Assembly (NCBI GenBank): GCA_046290815.1
Contig: JBKBUF010000031.1
Location: forward strand, 1-45,349
From: JBKBUF01 sp046290815
GTDB lineage: Bacteria; Bacteroidota; Bacteroidia; Cytophagales; Cytophagaceae
DNA: 45,349 bases
Direction: 5' to 3'
Part shown: positions 16,901 to 23,252 of the stretch, one piece after another
Layout: every line of letters begins with the position of its first letter
Position numbering within the stretch: the first letter of the stretch is position 1
The notes under the pieces: model-generated
The model's database searches: none
Told to the model about the DNA's origin: nothing
Seen by the model: the letters and a program-made list of their open reading frames with translations, nothing else
Position numbers and translations under genes: made by a program

Positions 16901-19363
16901 ATCTACAGCAACAATCGGAATTACTACATTATCAGAAGTGGAATAATAGTAATTATCAAGTTTCAGCCCGAAATAAACATCCTGTGTATGCAAATCAAAC
17001 TTCTTTATTCTGTTAACAGGCCTGCCTGACTCATCAAAAACGGTAACAAAAATTTTCCCTTCGTAAACGCCTGAATTTTTTAGAGCTGAGGCAAAAGAGA
17101 AGGTTTCAGAAAACTTACCATCATCATCGGTACTTCCTTCTTTCAATACATTCTCAATATTAAAATCACCCTTTCCCTGAATATCGAAAGTATAAGAATC
17201 ATAGCCTTTGGGTCTGTAATATTTCCTTCTCAAGCTCATATCTGCCTCATAGTTCCTGTTTGCAGCAGGAGGGCCAAAAAGGTTCAATGCTTCTCCGGTT
17301 AGCTTTAGCTGATCATTTAATTTAACCTGCTCCTTGTTTATTTCTGCATTTACTTTGATCCTGTCGGGCATAAACTCCTCAACACTTACAGATTTGGAAT
17401 TCAGCAGAACATCATTTCCTGAATACAATTCCAGATTGTAAGTACCTGTAACAGCAGAAACCGGCAGATTAAAAGAACAAGTATAAGCACCCTCTTCATT
17501 TAGATTTCCTCTGTAGCTCGCAAACTCCTTTCCGCTTGGCATGATCAGTTTCATTTTAACAGGAATATCCTTAACCGGCTGCCAGCTTTCACTTCTTATG
17601 ATATTATTAACGTTGATGGTTTCACCAGGCCTGTAAATATCCCTGTCCCCATAAATGTATGCCTGATATCCTGATGGATTATTTCTTATCCCTCCTACTT
17701 CATATCTGGAAGTCTCTACTCTGGCCTGGTTAAAATTTAAAAAGTTAAAATCGTTATCTTTTATAGCTGCCACCATTCGTATTCTAAAACCCGGAGCTTT
17801 CTTTTTAACATCTTCAAATTTTGCAACCCCTTCTTTATCAGTTACAGCTTTATACACTGATTGATTATTTGAACTTACAAGAGTTATTTCAGCACCATCT
17901 ACCGGCTTTGTATTTAATATTGAATTGGCAAAAACCAAAATATCATTCTCAGTCTCTTTTACTATTAAACCGATATCTGACAAGGAAATCAATTTGGTCG
18001 CCTTCATCCATCTGCTTTCTGAAGAATTAACCATAACCATATAGATTCCCTTGTACTCACTATTATCATTCAGATTAAGATTTACATAGCTGATACCATT
18101 GACTTTTTTCAGGGAAGATGAGGCCACTTCTTTATTCATGATTTCATCCCCATAATTTCCCAGATTGTAATAGTCATACCCATAATCATAGTCATAATCA
18201 TCAAAATAATAATTACTTCCGCTGTTCAGATAGTGAAGTATATTATTCGCATAGATCTTGGTTACAGAGATCTGAACCTTTGGAACATTAATGATTCTTA
18301 CACCAAGATTTTTCTCACCTTTACTACTCAGATACATCCCTTTATTTGACACAAAACTGATATGTGGTTCCTGGTTTCCGAAAACAATTGTTTGTTCATA
18401 ATCTTCTTTTAGTGATCCTCCGAAAATCCCTTTAAGATATTTATTTATAGTCACCACATAAGCTTCTCCGGTTTGGAAATCACCTTTCACAGTGATGCCG
18501 GATGAAACATTTTCAGTTGTAAAGCTTACCCTTGGAGTAATCTTTATCAGATTATTTAAATTTTCAGAAGACACTTCCTGATTTGTTTCTATGTAGATAT
18601 AAGGACTGTCCTCTTCATACAATGCTTCCACCTTAATGATTTGAAATTGATCCTTGGAAGGAATTCTCGATTCCATGCTCATTTCATCTTTGGTAGCATA
18701 TTTGCTGTCGGCACACTTCAATCCTTTTTTTATCCTTACAAGAACAGTTGCATCATCCAGTTTATTACCTGATTCAGCCACAGAAGCAAGGACCACATTC
18801 GTCGGATTAAATTCCTTCAATTCAAAATTCAGATTTTTCCCTGCCACCTGTAATTGAATCAGATCTTTAAGTTCATTGGGATTGATTCTGCAATTAAAAT
18901 TCAGCTCTATTCTTGCTTCAGCTTCATTGCGTGTACCTTCCTTTCTTGCCCAGTAGGTATTGATGTGAGATAGCTTAAGGTATGGTGTATGAAAGTTGAT
19001 TGGACTTCCTTTATCCAACGATAATCCGGATTTATGAGAAACTATCTTTGAAGTAAGTTCTGCAGTGTAATCAGTACTTGGAAGAAAACCCAGATCAGGA
19101 GAAAAGATAAGCTCATTCCTGGAAGACCATTTGAATTTCCCTTTCACCTCAGGAGTAAATTTTATCAGCTCCTCGGCTTCCCATAAATCGATTAGGGAAT
19201 CGGGTATCAGATCATTGTTAAAAATAAACATAAGGTTTTGCTGAAGATCAATCTCTTCACCGAAGTTCCTGTCAGTAAGCTTAACTGCAGACTTATCAGA
19301 ACACGAAAAAAGCAGGGCCAGGACCGCAATCGGTATCAGCCGGAGGATTCTTGAAATTGTCAT
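13958..19363 (-). CDS. Alpha-2-macroglobulin family lipoprotein with intact thioester
   Basis: This 1801-residue lipoprotein has a lipobox LLFSC with cysteine 21. It follows the bacterial A2M plan: N-terminal MG-like domains, an MG2-like segment (YIYGDRDIYRPGETINV), and a central A2M region (VSFWSGILKTNGKGEACYPVDIPKFSGDLRIMVVAY). The thioester domain contains C1336-V-E-Q1339 in YPHGCVEQT, and a receptor-binding-like C-terminal domain follows. The Cys and Gln of the thioester are both present, so covalent trapping of attacking proteases is possible. In E. coli and others such proteins work with PBP1C in envelope defence and repair; here pbpC is 6.4 kb away on the same strand. It is longer than the roughly 1650 residues of the E. 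coli protein, partly because of a Tyr/Asp-rich insert (about residues 385-410). A divergent gene starts 132 bp upstream. Confidence 0.93.
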   Translation of the reverse strand: MTISRILRLIPIAVLALLFSCSDKSAVKLTDRNFGEEIDLQQNLMFIFNNDLIPDSLIDLWEAEELIKFTPEVKGKFKWSSRNELIFSPDLGFLPSTDYTAELTSKIVSHKSGLSLDKGSPINFHTPYLKLSHINTYWARKEGTRNEAEARIELNFNCRINPNELKDLIQLQVAGKNLNFELKEFNPTNVVLASVAESGNKLDDATVLVRIKKGLKCADSKYATKDEMSMESRIPSKDQFQIIKVEALYEEDSPYIYIETNQEVSSENLNNLIKITPRVSFTTENVSSGITVKGDFQTGEAYVVTINKYLKGIFGGSLKEDYEQTIVFGNQEPHISFVSNKGMYLSSKGEKNLGVRIINVPKVQISVTKIYANNILHYLNSGSNYYFDDYDYDYGYDYYNLGNYGDEIMNKEVASSSLKKVNGISYVNLNLNDNSEYKGIYMVMVNSSESRWMKATKLISLSDIGLIVKETENDILVFANSILNTKPVDGAEITLVSSNNQSVYKAVTDKEGVAKFEDVKKKAPGFRIRMVAAIKDNDFNFLNFNQARVETSRYEVGGIRNNPSGYQAYIYGDRDIYRPGETINVNNIIRSESWQPVKDIPVKMKLIMPSGKEFASYRGNLNEEGAYTCSFNLPVSAVTGTYNLELYSGNDVLLNSKSVSVEEFMPDRIKVNAEINKEQVKLNDQLKLTGEALNLFGPPAANRNYEADMSLRRKYYRPKGYDSYTFDIQGKGDFNIENVLKEGSTDDDGKFSETFSFASALKNSGVYEGKIFVTVFDESGRPVNRIKKFDLHTQDVYFGLKLDNYYYSTSDNVVIPIVAVDANGIAQKTQATVQIIKYDWQTVLEKSYNGYRYVSQKKQRILEEKQISIGSNTSYTFRPVQSGEYEVRVLRSGTDSYVSRHFYSYGYGSTTYNSFEVNKEGNVDITTDKPIYNTGEEATLLFKTPFDGKVIVTIERDKVFDYFVVNTDKRTGTLKLKVKEEYLPNVYISATVIKPSEDVVVPLTVGHGYQPLLCEKKENILPVEIKAPASSRSNTRQDICIKTKADSDIQVTVAVVDEGILQLKNMKSPDPYSFFYQKRALEVRSYDLYPDLLPELKSGRSSVAGDGYDLERRVNPLSNKRVKLVSFWSGILKTNGKGEACYPVDIPKFSGDLRIMVVAYQGSAFGSASTNMKVADPLVVSTSMPRFLSPGDTLLMPVTLTNTTGNQANASASLVVEGPVQIVGLQEQKVNIRSNGEAQVKFKLIAKAEMGEAKVKTVVKALNEEFTEEIDITVRPVTSLVKQSGADKIKAGSTGNINLNADYISGSGRANLVISKSPLVQFASSLDYLIGYPHGCVEQTISKSFPQIYVAEIGKAINVNNKSPYNAAYFVQEGINKLNTMQMYNGSLAYWPGGGYENWWATVYGAHFLTEARKAGYDVKNDVLEKIYGYLQSKVKEKRTEEYYYYDNNNKLQVKKIAPKEIFYSLYVLAAAGKQDLSIMNYYKSNLHLLSVDSKYMLAATYLSLGDKATFTSMLPGGFGDEKSRNSFSGSFYSYVRDMGISLNALIENDPDNPQIPVLAKHLSEQVRNAKWLNTQENAFALIALGKLARKANASGITAEIKADGKKIADFTESTMALNKGLFGKSVTVATKGTGELYYFYETSGLTAGEVKEEDNYIKVRKTFYDRNGRVLTGNTFTQNDLVVIKVTVSTTDNSRVDNVVITDMLPAGFEIENPRLSEGADLPWITAQNVPEHLDIRDDRINIYTPVSGTQKTFYYMVRAVSTGTFKMGPVSADAMYNGEYHSYNGAGVIRIVEKGKPGL

Positions 19364-19495
19364 GATTTTTTTGTAAAAAATATTAGATGATCAGATGCTA
19401 AAATTACTGTTTTACAGGGTATTTTTTTTGTATCCTAAGCATTTTTTTTATAGTATTATAGTTTAATTTCGTCTAAACTAATCCTACTCATATAC

Positions 19496-20524
19496 ATGAG
19501 AAAATCTTTAATAATGCCTGTTTTGGCGGCATTTTTCCTTTATTCATGCAATTTTTCCCCCAAAGAAAAGGTGGCACCTGCATGGGAAACCGAAATTCTC
19601 GGACCTTTAGTTAAAACGGATCTGACCACTGAAAATATATTCGATCTGGGAGATATGGATCTATCATTTTCATTTGGGCTGTCTGATTTAGGCATGACAA
19701 TTCCTCCTACACCTACTGTCGTTCCTGCAATCCCTCCCACAGATTTCCCTGAAGAAAGTGCTGAACTATCCAATTCATTTGCCAGTCTGGAAATTGAATC
19801 AGGGGATATACAATTTGTCATTGTAAATAATCTTGAGATTCCTATTAATCAGGGAATGCAGGTGGTAATGAAAAGCAACAATAATTCAATAATTCAGCAA
19901 TCCTTACCTGCGATACCTGCCAATGGAGGATCATTCACACTTAACCCTCCAATAAGTCTGGCTAACAAAACCCTGCTACCACAGGTAACTTTCCAGCTAA
20001 AGAACTTCTCAAGTCCGGGATCCAATGGCCAGGTTGTAACCTTAAAACCGGACAGCAGAATTTCTATAGACATATATTTCAGGAATATTAAGATAAAATC
20101 ATTGTCTGCCAATGCCAACAACATTTTTGAATTAGGGGACACACTTGATTTTGATCTGAGAGCGAATGTAATTAAAGCATCAGCAGGATCAGGAGTAATT
20201 AATACCTATGTAAACAACGGCATGCCACTTGACTTTAAATTTCAGGTCTATTTTCTTTCAGAAAATTTCACAGTTATAGATTCACTTTTCGAGAATTCTA
20301 CAACTGTTACTGCCGCACCTAAAGACTTTTCAGGACAGGCAACCTCTTCTGTGGAAAGCAAACTTACTACAACTGTAAACGAGGATCGCATCAACAAACT
20401 TAAACAGGTTTATTACGCGGTGCCATATTTCAAAACTATGATTTTCGGCAATGTGAAAATCCGCAAAGAAGATTTCGTGGGGGTGCAGCTTGTAGGAGAT
20501 TTAAAAATTAACATCAATCAATAA
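19496..20524 (+). CDS. Putative outer-membrane lipoprotein of unknown function
   Basis: This 342-residue protein has a lipobox (FFLYSC, cysteine 18). The mature N-terminus PAWETEILGPLVKTDLTTENIFDLGD is of a kind common in uncharacterised Bacteroidetes lipoproteins found beside outer-membrane barrels. A low-complexity Pro/Thr stretch (IPPTPTVVPAIPPTDFP) follows. The rest is predicted all-beta with no recognisable catalytic motif. The gene is followed after only 12 bp by the DUF5723-like gene, so the two form an operon and their products probably act together at the outer membrane. It is divergent from the A2M gene. Confidence 0.8.
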   Translation: MRKSLIMPVLAAFFLYSCNFSPKEKVAPAWETEILGPLVKTDLTTENIFDLGDMDLSFSFGLSDLGMTIPPTPTVVPAIPPTDFPEESAELSNSFASLEIESGDIQFVIVNNLEIPINQGMQVVMKSNNNSIIQQSLPAIPANGGSFTLNPPISLANKTLLPQVTFQLKNFSSPGSNGQVVTLKPDSRISIDIYFRNIKIKSLSANANNIFELGDTLDFDLRANVIKASAGSGVINTYVNNGMPLDFKFQVYFLSENFTVIDSLFENSTTVTAAPKDFSGQATSSVESKLTTTVNEDRINKLKQVYYAVPYFKTMIFGNVKIRKEDFVGVQLVGDLKININQ

Positions 20525-20536
20525 CCATTTCCGTCA

Positions 20537-21877
20537 ATGTTTATTAAAAGACTTTTAATCGCTGCTTTTACCTTAAGCTCGGTATATACATTTGCCCAAA
20601 ATAATATTGGTACCAGATATGGCAACCATAATGACTTAAATGCTTCCAAATACCAGCCCTCTGAGCTGGACCTGGGAGACCGTCATGGACAAATAGGATT
20701 CAATTACTATCTGTGGATGGGCAATACTGCCTTTGATTATAAAACATCCAACGATATATATCAAACAGGCGAAATCAACAATAAGGATATTGATAAAATG
20801 ATCTCACGGCTAAGTAAAAATAACTTATTTGGAGTCGGACAGGATTATCAGGTGCTTGGTGTGGCATTTCAGTTAAGAACCGAAAGTGACAAAAGATTTG
20901 ATGTATCACTGTCACTGGTTGATAAGTTTGCTTTGAGCTTTCTTTACACAGACAACTTTATGAAGTTTGCCTTAAAAGGCAATAAGCAGTTTGCCGGCCA
21001 GACAGTAAATTTGGGTCCTACAACTGTAAACCTTAGTCATAGCAGAGAGTATGTTGTAGGAACTGCTTTCCCTATTCTTGGCAATGAAAAAACATTGGGA
21101 ATACGCGCAGGACTTAGAGCAAAATATATTCAGGGTATAGCAGCCTTATATATGCCTAAAGGCAATGCAAATATGCACACTGAAAAAGACGGTCGTTATA
21201 TTGACTTTAGTTACGATTATGATGTTTATACTTCCGGTTTAAAAAACTTCTCTGCATTTAACTTTAATGGATCCGGCTATGGCTTTGATGCAGGTATGAC
21301 ATTTTACCTGGGAAAAAATCTTCAGGTAGTAACCAGCCTTCTTGATGTCGGAAGCATCTATTACAATAATAACACCACCAACTACCAAAATCAGGGAGGC
21401 TCAAGATATGAAGGTTTGGTGATAAGCAATCTTTTCGGAAATACAAGATTTGAGTCAGACTCAGCACAACAAGTCTTCCAGCCAAATATCAATCAAAATA
21501 AAAGCTTCAGAATGCCTCTTGGGACCAAGCTATGCATAGAAGGAGAGATCAAAACACCCAGAATAGGTAAAGATGACAGAGAGTTTGTATCTAATGCAAT
21601 TTTCTTCACTTACATTCAGGGATTCAACAATATGCCGGGGGCAACTACAAGGCCATTTTTCAGTGTGGGATACAATCACGACTTTCACAGAGTCTTTGAC
21701 GGTGGTATTATGGGATCTATCGGAGGCTTTAACAGATATGGACTTGGGGCATTCCTGACTCTTAAACTTGGAAAAAGTGTAAAATTCGGCTTAAGTTCAG
21801 ATAATCTGGTTGCTTTTGTAATGCCGGAATATGGAACGGGGATAGATGTGGCGACTAATTTTTCAATATCGTTCTAA
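20537..21877 (+). CDS. DUF5723-like outer-membrane beta-barrel protein
   Basis: This 446-residue protein has a Sec signal ending TFAQ (cleavage after residue 21). The mature part has many alternating amphipathic strands rich in Gly, Asn, Tyr and Phe, and it ends in a strand terminating in aromatic Phe (FSISF), as outer-membrane barrels do. The N-terminal region around LGDRHGQIGFNYYLWMGNTAF resembles the Bacteroidetes family annotated as DUF5723. It may be a structural barrel or the partner of the lipoprotein encoded 12 bp upstream. The function is unknown and the family assignment is from memory. Confidence 0.75.
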   Translation: MFIKRLLIAAFTLSSVYTFAQNNIGTRYGNHNDLNASKYQPSELDLGDRHGQIGFNYYLWMGNTAFDYKTSNDIYQTGEINNKDIDKMISRLSKNNLFGVGQDYQVLGVAFQLRTESDKRFDVSLSLVDKFALSFLYTDNFMKFALKGNKQFAGQTVNLGPTTVNLSHSREYVVGTAFPILGNEKTLGIRAGLRAKYIQGIAALYMPKGNANMHTEKDGRYIDFSYDYDVYTSGLKNFSAFNFNGSGYGFDAGMTFYLGKNLQVVTSLLDVGSIYYNNNTTNYQNQGGSRYEGLVISNLFGNTRFESDSAQQVFQPNINQNKSFRMPLGTKLCIEGEIKTPRIGKDDREFVSNAIFFTYIQGFNNMPGATTRPFFSVGYNHDFHRVFDGGIMGSIGGFNRYGLGAFLTLKLGKSVKFGLSSDNLVAFVMPEYGTGIDVATNFSISF

Positions 21878-21880
21878 GGG

Positions 21881-21966
21881 AAATTCGAAACTGGAAATAC
21901 GAAATTCGAAATAATAAACTTGGAGCAGCTTTATTTTCGAGTTTCGAAATTCGGATTTCGAATTTT
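21881..21966. repeat. AAATTCGAAAT-type repeat cluster / imperfect hairpin between convergent genes
   Basis: Several copies of AAATTCGAAA and its complement TTTCGAATTT are packed into 86 bp, forming a long imperfect inverted repeat around an AAACTTGGAGCAGCTTTATT centre. The region lies between the convergent DUF5723-like and rlmN genes and could serve as a bidirectional terminator. The part at 21950-21965 is the exact inverse of 23057-23072 on the other side of rlmN. Confidence 0.7.
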
Positions 21967-23012
21967 TATTTATCCTTTATTGCCAACTGCCCACAGGCTG
22001 CATCTATATCTTTACCCCTGCTTCTTCTCACATTCACTACAATTCCTTTAGACTCGAGGAAAGCCTGAAACTTCAAAAGCTTATCTTCAGCAGTATTTAC
22101 AAATGATGCCTGTGCAATGGGATTATATTCGATTATATTAATCTTACAGGGTATATTTTTACTAAACTCATAAAGCTCTTTAGCATCCTGAACTTCGTCA
22201 TTAAAATTATGAAAAACGATGTATTCGTAAGTTACACGCGTGCCTGTCTTATCATAAAAATACCGTAGCGCTTCTTTTAGATTTTCAAGACTGTTAGTCT
22301 CATTGATGGGCATGATCTGATTTCTCTTCACATCATTAGCTGCATGAAGAGACAAAGCAAGATTAAATTTTACCAGATCGTCGCCGAGCTTTTTAATCAT
22401 CTTTGCTATACCTGCCGTAGACACTGTTATTCTTTTAGGGGACATGTTCAAACCTTCAGGGGAAGTAATCAACTCTGCAGATTTCAGCACATTGGCATAG
22501 TTAAGCAATGGTTCGCCCATACCCATATAAACTATATTGGTAAGCGGAGTATTATAATTTTCTTCAGCCTGATTTTTTATCTGCACCACCTGATCATAAA
22601 TTTCTGCCGCTTCGAGGTTTCTTTTCCTTTCCATATATCCAGTAGCACAAAACTTACAGGTAAGCGAACATCCAACCTGAGAAGATACGCATGCGGTCAT
22701 TCTGTCATCTTGAGGGATTAATACCCCCTCTACAAGATTTCCGTCAAACAATCTGAAAGCAGACTTGATAGTACGATCAGAACTCACCTGCTTTTTATCT
22801 ACAGACAAAGAATTGATAGTGAAGTTTTCTTTAAGAATATTTCTTAATGATGCCGAAAGATTGGTCATCCGGTCAAAATCTGTGGCAGACTTTTTCCATA
22901 ACCATTCATACACCTGTTTGGCGCGAAACGGTTGCTCGCCTTTCTCTTTAAAAAAAGCTTTAAGTTGTTCCGGATCTAATTTCCTGATGTCCTTTTTTAC
23001 CTGCAAATCCAT
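21966..23012 (-). CDS. rlmN: 23S rRNA (adenine2503-C2)/tRNA (adenine37-C2) methyltransferase RlmN
   Basis: This 348-residue radical SAM enzyme methylates C2 of A2503 in 23S rRNA, and of A37 in some tRNAs. The cluster-binding motif C115-SLT-C119-KF-C122 is intact. The second catalytic cysteine, which carries the methyl group in the family, is C340 in AACGQLA near the C-terminus. Other family marks are VYMGMGEPLLN, the ITVSTAG strand and ALSLHAA. Length and start (ATG at 23012) agree with the family. The gene stands alone: convergent with the gene before it and divergent from clpB. It is bracketed by matching AAATTCGAAATCCGAA sequences. Confidence 0.97.
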   Translation of the reverse strand: MDLQVKKDIRKLDPEQLKAFFKEKGEQPFRAKQVYEWLWKKSATDFDRMTNLSASLRNILKENFTINSLSVDKKQVSSDRTIKSAFRLFDGNLVEGVLIPQDDRMTACVSSQVGCSLTCKFCATGYMERKRNLEAAEIYDQVVQIKNQAEENYNTPLTNIVYMGMGEPLLNYANVLKSAELITSPEGLNMSPKRITVSTAGIAKMIKKLGDDLVKFNLALSLHAANDVKRNQIMPINETNSLENLKEALRYFYDKTGTRVTYEYIVFHNFNDEVQDAKELYEFSKNIPCKINIIEYNPIAQASFVNTAEDKLLKFQAFLESKGIVVNVRRSRGKDIDAACGQLAIKDK

Positions 23013-23042
23013 AATACAAAGATACCCAAAATAGATAACAAT

Positions 23043-23073
23043 AAATTCGAATTAAGAAATTCGAAATCCGAAA
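23043..23073. repeat. AAATTCGAAAT-type repeat upstream of rlmN
   Basis: This short repeat contains AAATTCGAA (23043-23051) and AAATTCGAAATCCGAA (23057-23072). The latter is a perfect 16-bp inverse of 21950-21965 beyond the other end of rlmN. Confidence 0.65.
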
Positions 23074-23214
23074 AATATATACCAAAAACAATTGTATATT
23101 TATTAATATTGGACTTTTTGTCACCTAAGTAATTAAAAATAAGCCTATTTGTCATTGGGCTAGTATCTTTTCCGCCATGCTGTCATTATGAATCGGATAA
23201 AAAATCTCTGGTTC

Positions 23215-23222
23215 TATATTTG
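23215..23222 (+). promoter_or_regulatory. Candidate -7 promoter element of clpB
   Basis: TATATTTG matches the Bacteroidetes -7 consensus TAnnTTTG exactly and lies 30 bp before the clpB ATG. No convincing TTG -33 element is seen at the usual distance, so the call is tentative. Confidence 0.35.
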
Positions 23223-23241
23223 ATTAGAAGCAAATAACAAC

Positions 23242-23247
23242 AGGAGG
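23242..23247 (+). promoter_or_regulatory. Strong Shine-Dalgarno sequence of clpB
   Basis: AGGAGG is placed 5 nt before the clpB ATG at 23253. Other starts in this window lack such a motif, and Bacteroidetes generally use Shine-Dalgarno pairing little, so this is unusual here. It fixes the start codon. Confidence 0.7.
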
Positions 23248-23252
23248 CAAAA

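Noticed and set aside
23035..23252. CIRCE-type heat-shock operator upstream of clpB.
   Set aside because: No TTAGCACTC-N9-GAGTGCTAA-like inverted repeat is present there or upstream of dnaK.
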